From Burkholderiales bacterium RIFCSPLOWO2_02_FULL_57_36 (GTDB lineage: Bacteria; Pseudomonadota; Gammaproteobacteria; Burkholderiales; Burkholderiaceae_D): a stretch of DNA of 64,000 bases. Under the pieces are notes generated by a model. The model was not told the DNA's origin. It did not search any database and worked only from the letters and a program-made list of their open reading frames with translations. The translations under genes were made by a program, and so were the position numbers. Positions within the stretch are counted from its first letter, which is position 1; the number at the start of each line of letters is the position of its first letter. The DNA lies in assembly GCA_001770855.1 (NCBI GenBank), contig MESE01000018.1, positions 30,261 through 94,260 on the forward strand, in the 5' to 3' direction. Of the stretch, positions 55,390-63,881 are shown in pieces.

Positions 55390-55483
55390 TGCGAGCGACG
55401 TTTTTATGCCCGGATTTAGATCTTGTCCCCCATCTTCGCCTATTCCAGCTCGATATTTATAGACGAGCTCGTACAAGGACGGC

Positions 55484-55696
55484 TCAGCCACAGCAATCTT
55501 GCTGCATTTGAACCGGAGGGCATTTCATCGAACCGTAAGAGCAAAATACGCAGCAGTCGCCGGCTTTCGGACGCAGTATCGCTTTGCAATTTTCGCACTC
55601 GTAGTAGAACTGGCACGCGTCCACAGGCATGATCTCTCGCCGGGCAAAGCCGCATTGCGGACAGGTCAGCACGGACTCCGGAACGGTGTTCGGCAT
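55484..55696 (-). CDS. GDCCVxC domain-containing protein
   Basis: A 70-residue small zinc-ribbon-like protein. CPQCGFARREIMP and YECENCKAIL give two CxxC pairs, followed by the family signature GDCCVFCSYGSMKCPP. In related proteins the first Cys of the signature can be selenocysteine; here it is Cys. It is the last gene of the minus-strand MerR cassette and has no known activity. Such genes are typical companions of metal-resistance operons. Confidence 0.85.
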   Translation of the reverse strand: MPNTVPESVLTCPQCGFARREIMPVDACQFYYECENCKAILRPKAGDCCVFCSYGSMKCPPVQMQQDCCG

Positions 55697-55732
55697 AGGC
55701 TTACATTCCCTGGATAGCGGAAGGTCTCAAGA

Positions 55733-55924
55733 TCAATGATTCTTATGAAGCGACGAAGCCATCATCATGTAGGTTTGCTTCAATTTTTCGTCATGTCCGT
55801 CGCGTTCCGCAAGTGTTTCGAGCGCTTGCAAAAGATGTTCCGCCAATTGAAAATCCTGCTCAACACAGGCGCGTTCGAACACTGCCCGTACGTCGTCTTC
55901 CAGACTGCATTTTCTTTTGCCCAT
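55733..55924 (-). CDS. Small hypothetical protein of the MerR cassette
   Basis: A 63-residue helical protein from MGKRKCSLEDDVRAVF to SSLHKNH, rich in Glu/Asp/Leu, with Cys at 6 and 20. The ATG at 55924 has the sequence of a normal start and avoids the extra basic leader of an upstream in-frame ATG at 55966. It lies between the CcdA and GDCCVxC genes on the same strand. No family is recognised. Confidence 0.7.
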   Translation of the reverse strand: MGKRKCSLEDDVRAVFERACVEQDFQLAEHLLQALETLAERDGHDEKLKQTYMMMASSLHKNH

Positions 55925-55940
55925 GGCGATTCCAAATAAG

Positions 55941-56636
55941 CTAACCGGCCAGCGCCGGAACGACAAAGAAGAATGCGTTCAACATGTACAAACCGGTGGC
56001 GACCAACGCGATGCCGCCGGCGGTCTCGAACATGTGCTGGTACCGCGCCAGCGGCTTCAAGCCTTCCAGCCAGCCGATTGCTCCCGCACCCAACGCAATC
56101 GGAACCGAACGGCCCAGCGCGAAGGCCAGCAATACGACGACTCCCAGCATCGGCGAACCGATACCCGCGATCGCACCGATCAAGACCACCAGCGCAGGAG
56201 TGCAAACAGGGCAGATCGCGACGGAAAACGGTACGCCCAGCGCAAACGCGCCCCACATGCCGGTAACCCGTTTGGCACGAAAGGCCGCGGCGGGAAGCGG
56301 CAGCTTTATCCACCCCGGCCATAGCAGTCCCAACAGAATCAGCAACGGACCGAGGACTACGCCCCAGTAGCGTCCAAGCAGTCGCTCCACCCACAACCCG
56401 CCGAGCCCCGCAGCGAACCCCAGCACCACATGCGTGACAATCAGGCCGAGAATGAACATGGCGCCGAACAGCACTGCGGTGCGCTTCTCCCGTGCCCGCG
56501 TCACATACGCCAGTGATACCGGAATTGCCGCCACGGCAACAGGATTGAGGCTGAACAGCAAGCCGGCAAGAAAACCGACGCCTGCGGAAGCGAAGCCTGC
56601 CTGTTCGACCGCCTGGCGCAAGGCATCAATCTCCAT
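55941..56636 (-). CDS. CcdA/DsbD-type membrane thiol transporter
   Basis: A 231-residue integral membrane protein with six hydrophobic segments. It resembles the membrane core of DsbD/CcdA, with LFSLNPVAVAAIPVSL in helix 1 and VPFSVAICPVCTPALVV in helix 4, the latter holding a CPVC motif. The usual helix-1 Cys is replaced here by Asn (LNPVAV), so the canonical redox pair is altered. The ATG at 56636 overlaps the thioredoxin-like gene by 11 bases. It probably moves reducing equivalents across the membrane to the small thioredoxin-like or GDCCVxC proteins. Confidence 0.85.
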   Translation of the reverse strand: MEIDALRQAVEQAGFASAGVGFLAGLLFSLNPVAVAAIPVSLAYVTRAREKRTAVLFGAMFILGLIVTHVVLGFAAGLGGLWVERLLGRYWGVVLGPLLILLGLLWPGWIKLPLPAAAFRAKRVTGMWGAFALGVPFSVAICPVCTPALVVLIGAIAGIGSPMLGVVVLLAFALGRSVPIALGAGAIGWLEGLKPLARYQHMFETAGGIALVATGLYMLNAFFFVVPALAG

Positions 56637-56898
56637 CAGGCCGCTCCAGGTCGAGGCGCTGCTGCAATTCCCGAGCCAATTGTGCCGGTGTCGGTAGCGA
56701 CGAAAATACCAGCGCGCCATTGATGGCCACCGCCGGTAATGTCAACACACCGAGCTCGACCGCGTAGTCGAGTTCCTTTATTGCGTCGATTTCGCGCCAG
56801 GTCGTGTCGGGTACAGCCTCCAGCGCTGCCGCCTTCAACCCCTCCCGTGCCGCGGCGCACCTGCTGCAGCCTTCGGTATAAAACAGTTCTACATTCAA
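56626..56898 (-). CDS. Thioredoxin-fold protein (glutaredoxin-like)
   Basis: A 90-residue thioredoxin-like protein: LNVELFYTEGCSRCAAAREGL with a CSRC redox pair, then LGVLTLPAVAING with the cis-Pro loop. It starts at the TTG at 56898, which overlaps the MerR stop (TTGA), with GGAGG upstream; a longer start at 56976 lies inside merR. It has no signal peptide, so it is cytoplasmic or membrane-associated and probably works with the CcdA protein. Confidence 0.8.
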   Translation of the reverse strand: MNVELFYTEGCSRCAAAREGLKAAALEAVPDTTWREIDAIKELDYAVELGVLTLPAVAINGALVFSSLPTPAQLARELQQRLDLERPDGD

Positions 56899-57311
56899 GG
56901 TTTCTGTCCTCCATTGACTTGGTCGAAAGCGCCTAAAATCGGACATTCGTTTGCGGGCCAGCCTGCATCTGGGCAATCCGCGATGAGGATGTCGAGCGCC
57001 TTTGACATCGCTTTCATCGCCTTGATTTTGGCCTCAAGCTGCAATTTTTTTTCGACCACCAGACGCCGAACGTCGCTGCAACAAGCTGAGTCCTGTTCAC
57101 GCAGAGCCAGGAGTTCCCGGATTTCTAGCAATGTGAAACCGCAGTGCTGGGCATGCCGGATGAAATGCAGCCGGACCGCGGCAGCGTCGTCGTAAAGACG
57201 ATAGCCGCTGTCGCTTTTCGACACCGGGTGAATCAAGCCTTCGCGCTCGTAAAAACGAAGGGCGTTCGTGCTGATGCCGACATCAGCGGCAATTTTTCCT
57301 ATGGTTAACAT
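56895..57311 (-). CDS. MerR family transcriptional regulator
   Basis: A 138-residue MerR regulator: winged helix LTIGKIAADVGISTNALRFYEREGLI, then dimerisation helix, with effector-type Cys in DSACCSDV and DCPDAGWPANECP. The Cys spacing differs from both CueR and ZntR/PbrR, so the metal or oxidant it senses cannot be named. It is first in the operon with the thioredoxin-like and CcdA genes. The promoter with a 19-bp spacer is at 57346-57376 and probably autoregulated. Confidence 0.88.
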   Translation of the reverse strand: MLTIGKIAADVGISTNALRFYEREGLIHPVSKSDSGYRLYDDAAAVRLHFIRHAQHCGFTLLEIRELLALREQDSACCSDVRRLVVEKKLQLEAKIKAMKAMSKALDILIADCPDAGWPANECPILGAFDQVNGGQKP

Positions 57312-57345
57312 GGCGCTTCAGCCCAATGGTCCAATGAAAAGACCA

Positions 57346-57376
57346 GTTTAAACCTTATAGTGAAGGCTAAGGTCAA
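57346..57376 (-). promoter_or_regulatory. MerR-type promoter of the thiol cassette
   Basis: On the minus strand, TTGACC (57376-57371) and TTAAAC (57351-57346) are separated by 19 bases. The spacer contains the dyad ACCTTA with TAAGGT. This geometry is the hallmark of MerR-family control and points to autoregulation. Confidence 0.65.
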
Positions 57377-57439
57377 CGTATAAATTGAACAAATTGCACC
57401 GGTATAAAAGAAATATTAAAAATCCATTGTAAAAACGCC

Positions 57440-57470
57440 TTGACCTTCCCATCATTGGAATGTCGATACT
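57440..57470 (+). promoter_or_regulatory. CueR-type promoter of copA
   Basis: TTGACC (57440-57445) and GATACT (57465-57470) are 19 bases apart. The spacer holds the CueR-like dyad ACCTTCC and GGAATGT. It lies 33 bases before the copA ATG. Confidence 0.7.
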
Positions 57471-57502
57471 GCTCCCATTGTTGCCATTCAAGGAATAACA
57501 CC

Positions 57503-59971
57503 ATGAGTACTGCGCTTGCCGTTGCCGAAACAGAAAGTTCGCCGCATGAAATGTCGATAGGTATCGAAGGCATGACTTGCGCATCCTGCGTGATGCGGGT
57601 TGAAAAGGCGCTTGCCAAGATCCCCGGCGTCAGCCAGGCCAGCGTCAATCTCGGCACCGAATCCGCCACCGTGGTCGCCGATGCGTCGGTCGGCTTTGAT
57701 CAGTTGCAGTCAGCGGTCGAAAAGGCCGGCTACAGCGTTGCCCAGGAAGAATTGAATTTCAATATCGAAGGCATGACCTGCGCTTCCTGTGTCGCCCGGG
57801 TTGAAAAGGCGTTATCGAAGGTGGGCGGCGTGACCGATGCTTCCGTCAATCTGGCGACGGAAAGTGCCAGAGTCAAAGCGAACCGCGGCCTCGACATCCA
57901 AGCGGTCCTGAATGCAATGGAAAAAGCTGGCTATCACGCAACGCTGCGGCGTCCGGACAGCGGCAGCGCCGCGGACGCCGAAGCGCAAAAAGACAATGGC
58001 GGACGCGCGGTGATATTCGCCGCCCTGTTGTCGCTGCCCTTGACAGTCCCGATGGTGATCGAACTGGCCGGCGGACACACCATGCTGCCGGGATGGCTGC
58101 AAATGCTGCTGGCTACTCCGGTGCAGTTCTGGCTCGGCGCGCGTTTTTACAAAGCCGGATGGAAGGCGGTAAAGGCGGGCGCCGGCAACATGGACTTGCT
58201 GGTCGCGATCGGCACCAGCGCTGCATACGGCTTGAGCGTTTATCAATTATTGGTCAGCGGCCAGGGCGCGATGGCGCATCTCTATTTCGAAGCGTCGGCG
58301 GTGGTCATCACGCTGGTGCTGCTCGGGAAATGGCTGGAGGCGCGGGCCAAACGGCAAACCGCCTCGGCGATTCGTGCGTTGCAAGTCTTGCGTCCGGATT
58401 TTGCGCGCGTGCGCAGGGACGGGGTCGACAGCGACATCGCGATCGAGCAGGTGAAGCTGGGCGACCTGGTCGTGATCCGTCCGGGCGAACGCATTCCGGT
58501 CGACGGCATCATTGTGGAAGGCGCAAGCCATGTCGATGAATCGTTGATTACCGGTGAAAGCCTGCCGGTGGCAAAGCACAAGGATGACAAAGTCACCGGC
58601 GGCGCGATCAACGGAGACGGTTTGCTGGTCGCGCGTACCGACGCGATCGGCGCGGAGACCACGCTGTCGCGCATCATTCGTCTGGTCGAAAGCGCGCAGT
58701 CCGCAAAAGCGCCGATCCAGCGCCTGGTCGATAAAGTGAGCGCGGTATTCGTGCCGGTGGTTCTGGTCATCGCGTCGGTCACCTTCTTCGGGTGGTGGAT
58801 GGCGGGAGCAAGTATCGAAGTCGCCATCATCAACGCGGTCACGGTACTGGTCATTGCATGTCCTTGCGCGTTGGGCCTGGCGACGCCGGCCGCGATCATG
58901 GTGGGCACCGGCATCGGCGCCAGGATCGGCATCCTGATCAAGGACGCCGAAGCGCTGGAAGTCGCACATAGCGTCACGACCGTGGTGTTCGACAAGACCG
59001 GAACGCTCACCGAAGGCAAGCCGACGGTCACGGATCTGACTGCATTCGGGATGGATAATCGCGATCTGCTGCAATTGGCCGCGTCGATACAGCAGGGCAG
59101 CGAGCATCCGCTGGCGCGTGCCGTGCTGGACAGCGCCGAGACTCAGGAAGTCGCCACGCTTCCGGCGGCGGAATTGAAAGCATTGCCGGGCCGCGGTCTT
59201 GCAGCAACAGTCAGCGGGATGGACTTGAGGCTGGGCAGTACGCGCCTGATGAATGAACTGGCAATCGATCTTGCGCCTTTGCGTCAGCGAGCGGAAGCGC
59301 TTGAGCGGTCCGGCAACACGATTTCATGGCTGGCCGAAGTCGGTGTGGCCAATAGACTGCTCGGCCTGATCGCGTTCGGCGATCAAGTCAAGGCCAGTGC
59401 AAAAACCGCGGTCGAGCGCCTGCATCAGCTTGGCATCCACACGGTGCTTCTCACCGGCGACAACCGAGGGAGCGCGGAAGCGGTCGGCAAGATACTCGGC
59501 ATCAGGCAAATCGTCGCCGAGGTGCTGCCCGGGGACAAGGCCGACAAGGTGGCCGAACTCAAACGAGCGAAGCAGATCGTCGCGATGATCGGCGACGGCA
59601 TCAACGATGCCCCCGCGCTCGCTGCCGCCGATGTCGGCATTGCAATGTCGACCGGAACCGACGTGGCGATGCATGCCGCCGGTGTGACGCTGATGCGCGG
59701 CGATCCGGCGCTGGTTGCAGATGCAATCGACATTTCACGCAGAACCTATCGCAAGATCCAGCAGAACCTGTTCTGGGCCTTTATCTACAACCTGATCGGC
59801 ATACCGCTGGCCGCTTTCGGCATGCTCAGTCCCGTGCTGGCCGGCGCCGCGATGGCATTCAGCTCGGTCAGCGTGATCAGCAACGCGCTGCTGCTGAAGC
59901 GATGGAAGCCGGTTACCGGAACTCGGGCTCAGACTGCGACAGCCTTGGTACAGGAAAGGAAACCGGCATGA
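57503..59971 (+). CDS. copA: Copper-exporting P1B-type ATPase
   Basis: An 822-residue copper ATPase. Two N-terminal HMA domains each have GMTCASC (Cys at 26/29 and about 93/96). Eight membrane helices follow, with the metal-site CPC at 453-455, the phosphorylation motif DKTGT starting at Asp497, TGES in the actuator and [10 protein letters not shown] in the hinge. The ATG at 57503 has AAGGAATAACACC upstream; an upstream TTG in frame is in the promoter. It exports Cu(I) to the periplasm and overlaps cueR. Confidence 0.95.
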   Translation: MSTALAVAETESSPHEMSIGIEGMTCASCVMRVEKALAKIPGVSQASVNLGTESATVVADASVGFDQLQSAVEKAGYSVAQEELNFNIEGMTCASCVARVEKALSKVGGVTDASVNLATESARVKANRGLDIQAVLNAMEKAGYHATLRRPDSGSAADAEAQKDNGGRAVIFAALLSLPLTVPMVIELAGGHTMLPGWLQMLLATPVQFWLGARFYKAGWKAVKAGAGNMDLLVAIGTSAAYGLSVYQLLVSGQGAMAHLYFEASAVVITLVLLGKWLEARAKRQTASAIRALQVLRPDFARVRRDGVDSDIAIEQVKLGDLVVIRPGERIPVDGIIVEGASHVDESLITGESLPVAKHKDDKVTGGAINGDGLLVARTDAIGAETTLSRIIRLVESAQSAKAPIQRLVDKVSAVFVPVVLVIASVTFFGWWMAGASIEVAIINAVTVLVIACPCALGLATPAAIMVGTGIGARIGILIKDAEALEVAHSVTTVVFDKTGTLTEGKPTVTDLTAFGMDNRDLLQLAASIQQGSEHPLARAVLDSAETQEVATLPAAELKALPGRGLAATVSGMDLRLGSTRLMNELAIDLAPLRQRAEALERSGNTISWLAEVGVANRLLGLIAFGDQVKASAKTAVERLHQLGIHTVLLTGDNRGSAEAVGKILGIRQIVAEVLPGDKADKVAELKRAKQIVAMIGDGINDAPALAAADVGIAMSTGTDVAMHAAGVTLMRGDPALVADAIDISRRTYRKIQQNLFWAFIYNLIGIPLAAFGMLSPVLAGAAMAFSSVSVISNALLLKRWKPVTGTRAQTATALVQERKPA

Positions 59972-60393
59972 TGAATATCGGACAGGCATCCGGTGCGAGC
60001 GGCATTTCCGCCAAGATGATTCGGTACTACGAAAGCATCGGCTTGATCAAACAAAGCCGGCGTACCGATGCCGGATATCGGACCTATGGCGAAAATGATC
60101 TGCATACGCTGCGGTTCATCAAACGTGCGCGCAAGCTGGGATTTTCGCTTGAGCAAATTCGCGAGCTGCTGTCGCTGTGGGAAGATTCGGAGCGCGCCAG
60201 CGCGGACGTCAAGGCAATCGCGCAAGCGCATGTGGCGGACCTGCAGAAGCGGATCGTCGAATTGACTGAAATGCGCGACACGCTGAGCCAGCTCGCACAC
60301 ACCTGTTCGGGCGACCATCGGCCGGACTGTCCGATCCTGGTCGGATTGGCGGAGGAGTCGAATCACGAATGTGATGAACACATGACGCACTGA
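59968..60393 (+). CDS. cueR: Copper-responsive MerR-family regulator
   Basis: A 141-residue CueR-like regulator: [26 protein letters not shown] at the DNA-binding start, and the metal loop with Cys in [13 protein letters not shown] at the C-terminus, the pair in C-x7-C spacing known for CueR. The start ATG overlaps the copA stop as ATGATG. It most likely activates the copA and copZ promoters, both of which have the 19-bp spacer. Confidence 0.93.
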   Translation: MMNIGQASGASGISAKMIRYYESIGLIKQSRRTDAGYRTYGENDLHTLRFIKRARKLGFSLEQIRELLSLWEDSERASADVKAIAQAHVADLQKRIVELTEMRDTLSQLAHTCSGDHRPDCPILVGLAEESNHECDEHMTH

Positions 60394-60472
60394 TGTGCCG
60401 CAATCACATCTTTCCTTAGATATACCTTTCAGGTACTCCGGCGACTCGATAGCCTCGGTGTTCATTTCCAGT

Positions 60473-60486
60473 TTGATGCATGTCAA
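60473..60486. promoter_or_regulatory. FNR/ANR/DNR-type binding site
   Basis: TTGATGCATGTCAA matches TTGAT-N4-GTCAA. It is 160 bases upstream of the methyltransferase start, in the gap after cueR. No strong -10 is seen at the spacing expected for a class II promoter. Confidence 0.5.
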
Positions 60487-60645
60487 ATGCCGGTTCTTGC
60501 AAGACGTTCGCACGATTGCGACTTGCGAAAGTGCGGTACATAGTGAGGCAATACAGGCAGCAAACATAGCGCCTCTCTCTGATCGAGAGGCAGCCACTCC
60601 ATTGATGGCTGGCATACGTTGATGCCGAGTAGCTTGAGGAGAACG

Positions 60646-61452
60646 ATGATGAGCGAACCCATGTTGCAAGCGCAGATTGATGCCGCGAAGGCTTACGAGG
60701 CATTGTTCGTGTCGTCGCTCTTTGGGGAATGGGCTCCCAAAGTTGCAGATGCCGCGCAAATCCGGCCCGGTCAACGCGTACTCGATGTTGCGTGCGGTAC
60801 CGGAGTCCTGGCGCGGGAAGCTGCTTCGCGCACCGGACCGACCGGGTCCGTCGCCGGGCTGGACCCAAACATTGGAATGCTGAGCGTGGCCAAAGAGCTT
60901 ACGCCCGCAGTCGATTGGCATCAAGGTGTGGCCGAGTCGCTACCCTTTCCGGATGATTCGTTCGACGCCGTTGTAAGCCAGTTCGGACTCATGTTCTTCA
61001 CGGACCGCGCCCAAGCCCTGCGCGAGATGTTACGGGTGTTGACTCCCCGCGGCCGCTTGGCAGTCGCAGTCTGGGATTCTCTCGATAACACGCCTGCCTA
61101 TGCGGCCGAAGTGGCGCTGCTTGAACGTGTCGCCGGTCGGCAAGCGGCGGATGCGCTGCGTGCGCCATTTGTGCTCGGCGATCGGAGCGAGCTCGCCGCG
61201 TTGTTTTCGGGCGCGGGGGTCTCATCGGTCGAAGTGACTTCGGAACATGGCACAGCGCACTTCCCCAGTGTTCGCGTCATGGTCGAGGCTGATCTCAGGG
61301 GGTGGCTACCCGTGATGGGTGTCTTCCTGGCCGAGGAGCAGATCGCGCGCATGCTGGAGGAAGCCGAACCCGTTCTCGCACCGTATGTCACTGCTGACGG
61401 AATGGTTGTCTTTGATTCCCCAGCACATATCGTTACGGGAAGGAAATCGTAG
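60646..61452 (+). CDS. Class I SAM-dependent methyltransferase
   Basis: A 268-residue methyltransferase of the UbiE/Methyltransf_11 type. Motif I is VLDVACGTGVLAREA, the acidic residue of motif II is in GLDPN, and motif III-type PFPDDSFDAVVSQFGLMFF follows. The paired ATGs at 60646 and 60649 follow AGGAGA closely, favouring them over the upstream ATG at 60619. The substrate is not predictable. A MITE-like element begins 16 bases after its stop. Confidence 0.88.
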   Translation: MMSEPMLQAQIDAAKAYEALFVSSLFGEWAPKVADAAQIRPGQRVLDVACGTGVLAREAASRTGPTGSVAGLDPNIGMLSVAKELTPAVDWHQGVAESLPFPDDSFDAVVSQFGLMFFTDRAQALREMLRVLTPRGRLAVAVWDSLDNTPAYAAEVALLERVAGRQAADALRAPFVLGDRSELAALFSGAGVSSVEVTSEHGTAHFPSVRVMVEADLRGWLPVMGVFLAEEQIARMLEEAEPVLAPYVTADGMVVFDSPAHIVTGRKS

Positions 61453-61467
61453 TGAGGGGAATCCGCC

Positions 61468-61812
61468 TAAGGGCCCGCGCAGGAATAAGTTAGGTAATTT
61501 GGCGGCCGTCCCCCAAGGGGACTTCCTTTGGGCGTAGCGGGATGGTGCAGCAGGGGTTTCGAAGGGCATGCCCTTCGCCTGCGTAACGGTATCGCCTTGC
61601 AAGGCGATACTCCCGCAAGGCGCATTCCCTCTTCCCCATCCCTTCTCCCAGAGGGAGAAGGGTGCAAATAGCTTCCCTCTCCACAAGTGGAGAGGGATCG
61701 AGGGAGAGGATGCCGACGCAGTGCGAGCACTGTAGTGGTCTAGCGACGGACAACTGTAGTGCGCCCGGTAAGGCCAGCAAAATTGGCTAACTTATTCCTG
61801 CGCGAGCCCTAA
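61468..61812. mobile_element. MITE-like element, complete copy
   Basis: A 345-bp non-coding element with 33-bp imperfect terminal inverted repeats (61468-61500 and 61780-61812, four mismatches), ending in TAAGGGCCCGCGCAGG and its complement, with TAA possibly the target duplication. Inside are several hairpins, including perfect palindromes at 61561-61576 and 61589-61610. It encodes no transposase; an autonomous relative would be needed to move it. Confidence 0.75.
61550..61610 (+). repeat. Palindromic element core inside the MITE
   Basis: Box GCAGGGGTTTC (61550-61560), 16-bp perfect palindrome GAAGGGCATGCCCTTC (61561-61576), box GCCTGCGTAACG (61577-61588), 22-bp perfect palindrome (61589-61610). 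The layout is shared with 52082-52142. Confidence 0.8.
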
Positions 61813-61855
61813 GCCCAGACACTTTATTCACCGATCGCAAATCCGGAGGTGATTG

Positions 61856-61874
61856 GAATTCCGCGCTGGAATTC
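61856..61874. repeat. Pair of GAATTC motifs
   Basis: GAATTC at 61856 and 61869, spaced 13 bases as at 2286/2299. It lies in the gap between the MITE and the DoxX-like gene. Confidence 0.35.
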
Positions 61875-61999
61875 GCATGCAATCCGCGTCATGTAGATGC
61901 AGTTCGACGGCGCATTCATGCATTTTGTCGCATTCCGCTCTGCATCGGACGGATGCCTTGATAAGCTGACCTTTATTCGCAACATGAAAGGGTCATATC

Positions 62000-62500
62000 A
62001 TGGTCACTCCAATCGTCATGCTGGCATTGATGCTGGCGCCGGCTGTCCTCGCTGCGGCCTTCAATGGTTTCACCCGCTACAGATTCGATCTTCGCAATGC
62101 GGCGGCGCTGGGCTTGGGCATCCTGTTCATATTCACGGGCATAGGCCACTTCGCGCAGACTGGTCCCATGGTGCAAATGCTGCCGTCGTGGGTGCCTGAG
62201 CGCGAGTTGCTTGTCTATCTTTCCGGATTCCTGGAGTTTGCGATTGCAATCGGTTTTTTCATTCCGAGATTCCGACGGCTCGCGGGATTGTCCGCCGCCC
62301 TGGTGCTGGTGCTGTTCTTCCCGGTCAATGTCTACGCCGTGTTCAATCACGTTCCAATGGGCGGCCATGCATGGGGGCCGGTCTATCTGCTGATCCGTGC
62401 GCCGCTGCAGGCGATCATATTGGTGTGGGTGTATTGGTTCACGATCCGGGCGCCGGGTACTGCGTCGGATCGAAGAGCGGCAAGGACGATGCGTGCTTGA
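62000..62500 (+). CDS. DoxX-like family membrane protein
   Basis: A 166-residue protein with four to five hydrophobic segments; AALGLGILFIFTGIGHFAQ and FLEFAIAIGFFIPRFRRLAGLSAALVLVLFF resemble DoxX/DUF4149-type membrane proteins. The ATG at 62000 begins a hydrophobic N-terminus directly. The family may bind quinones or thiosulfate-related electron carriers in some members; the role here is unknown. It is monocistronic. Confidence 0.8.
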   Translation: MVTPIVMLALMLAPAVLAAAFNGFTRYRFDLRNAAALGLGILFIFTGIGHFAQTGPMVQMLPSWVPERELLVYLSGFLEFAIAIGFFIPRFRRLAGLSAALVLVLFFPVNVYAVFNHVPMGGHAWGPVYLLIRAPLQAIILVWVYWFTIRAPGTASDRRAARTMRA

Positions 62501-62585
62501 TGTTTTGCATGACAAGCAGCAGGAAGAAAATTAAAGAGGACAAGGTGAATACAGTGTGTCGGCTGTCGGCATCACCGTAAAACGA

Positions 62586-62679
62586 CACCGTCATTCCGGC
62601 GAGCGAAGCGACGAGGAATCTCAAACGCATCCATTACGATTGACGGATGAGATTCCTCATTAGATTCGGAATGACGGTG
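62586..62679. repeat. Inverted repeat, REP-like
   Basis: CACCGTCATTCC (62586-62597) is complementary to GGAATGACGGTG (62668-62679), and inside it GAGGAATCTCA (62613-62623) pairs with TGAGATTCCTC (62648-62658). The nested pairing makes a 94-base cruciform between the DoxX and copZ genes and could terminate both converging transcripts. Confidence 0.65.
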
Positions 62680-62705
62680 CAGAGGTTTCGCTTCGAGGAA
62701 GCCGC

Positions 62706-62912
62706 TTACGCCGCCGAGCTATCCGCCACCAGATAGCCCGCATCAACCACTGCAAACCTGATATCCGCCAAATCCGCCGTTGATTCAACGCGCACCTTCC
62801 GGATTTTCAAATCCACGTCCACTTTCGCAGTAGCATCGATATCCCTGATCGCCTTCGTAATCTTGCTGACGCAGTGATTGCAGTTCATGCCTTCGACATG
62901 CAGTTCGACCAT
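62706..62912 (-). CDS. copZ: Copper chaperone (heavy-metal-associated domain)
   Basis: A 68-residue ferredoxin-like HMA domain protein, the length of CopZ. The metal motif is GMNCNHC, followed by a KVDVDLKIRKVRVES strand and a C-terminal VDAGY. It carries Cu(I) to CopA in the cytoplasm. The CueR-like promoter at 62946-62976 lies 34 bases upstream, so it is a second CueR target. Confidence 0.93.
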   Translation of the reverse strand: MVELHVEGMNCNHCVSKITKAIRDIDATAKVDVDLKIRKVRVESTADLADIRFAVVDAGYLVADSSAA

Positions 62913-62945
62913 GGTGAATCTCCTTCAATAAGTGATGGTGCAATC

Positions 62946-62976
62946 ACTGTAGGCTTTGCCACTATTGGAAGGTCAA
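62946..62976 (-). promoter_or_regulatory. CueR-type promoter of copZ
   Basis: On the minus strand, TTGACC (62976-62971) and TACAGT (62951-62946) are 19 bases apart, with the half-site ACCTTCC at the left of the spacer as in the copA promoter. The right half is degenerate. Confidence 0.65.
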
Positions 62977-63129
62977 GAATATTTTACGGGACCATGGGCA
63001 GGGCAAAGCGATGACGTTTCATACGTCTCATATTGTTTCATGCATACAGTGCCGGGGGCCGTGGAGATCAATCGCGGTATTAGTGCCGAAGCGGCTGATA
63101 CGGAGATGAGCGGCGCGGAAAATCTCGTG

Positions 63130-63161
63130 TTGCTATGGCAACTTGTTCATGGCAGGATACG
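63130..63161. repeat. 32-bp dispersed repeat, copy 2
   Basis: Matches positions 6250-6281 with two mismatches (TTGCTA, GGCAACT, GTTCATGGCAGGATACG). See the copy at 6250. Confidence 0.6.
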
Positions 63162-63204
63162 CACCATGCATTTCCCTCGGCACGTCGTTTTATTGGTCAA
63201 GACA

Positions 63205-63519
63205 ATGCCCTATGAATCGCAGTTAAGTAGACCAAGGACCATGCAACTCTTTCACGATATTTCCGAAACGTTTCGGGCCGCGTGGGTAGACCGGACAAAT
63301 TGGCACGCTTCCCACGCTCTCGGAATGCTGCTTAGTTCGATCGGTTGCATTGCTGCTGGAGGTTGGTTTCTCGCGAACGACGAACTCTTTCCTGCCTTGT
63401 TCCTACTCGCGATGGGAACTGTGTGCTTTGGTCTTTGGCGCTATTTGTTGTCTGATGCTGTATGGCGCGCACATATTCAGCGCGTTCTTCAGGACGTGAA
63501 GCGTAAACAAAGGAGATAG
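63205..63519 (+). CDS. Small hypothetical membrane protein
   Basis: A 104-residue frame, MPYESQLSRPRTMQLF to KRKQRR, with two hydrophobic segments (ALGMLLSSIGCIAAGGWFL and LFPALFLLAMGTVCFGLW) and a basic tail. The frame stays open far upstream (to 62956) through the copZ promoter and the dispersed repeat, so that part is not used; the ATG at 63241 is another candidate start with AAGGA close by. No family is recognised. Confidence 0.55.
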   Translation: MPYESQLSRPRTMQLFHDISETFRAAWVDRTNWHASHALGMLLSSIGCIAAGGWFLANDELFPALFLLAMGTVCFGLWRYLLSDAVWRAHIQRVLQDVKRKQRR

Positions 63520-63608
63520 AGATGGAATGCATCTACTTAACATTGCGTTCGACTCGGTCACGCAAGCGCGCCTGTCAATTTAAACATTAGCACACATAAA
63601 AGGGCATC

Positions 63609-63881
63609 ATGCATCGAGCATATAACAACGCACTAGTTCTGATTCGATTCTTTGGTCTCGTCGGAATCATCTTCGGGCTCATGTGGTTTGCAAATGTAGC
63701 GGCTGCAAGCCTTCTAAGCGCCGTACGGGCTCCTGAGTGGTTGAGGCTTGCGCTATGGGAGGGTATCGTCCAACAGCAACTATCTGGACCAATTTGGTTC
63801 ATTGCAGGACTCATCATCCTTAAAAATTCAGAGGAATTGACGGAGTTTCTAGTTAAGGCAACAAAGCAGGATGGCGACTAA
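63609..63881 (+). CDS. Small hypothetical membrane protein
   Basis: A 90-residue protein with two hydrophobic segments (FGLVGIIFGLMWFANVAAASLL and LSGPIWFIAGLIIL) and an acidic C-terminus (EELTEFLVKATKQDGD). The stop codon TAA at 63879-63881 coincides with the edge of the second MITE copy, so the insertion may have set the end of the gene. No family is recognised. Confidence 0.6.
   Translation: MHRAYNNALVLIRFFGLVGIIFGLMWFANVAAASLLSAVRAPEWLRLALWEGIVQQQLSGPIWFIAGLIILKNSEELTEFLVKATKQDGD

Larger units (their letters stand above)
62913..63204. other. Intergenic region holding the copZ promoter and dispersed repeat
   Basis: Contains the copZ promoter (62946-62976) and the 32-bp repeat at 63130-63161. 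The upstream reading frame of the next gene covers it, but the start of that gene is uncertain. Confidence 0.45.
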
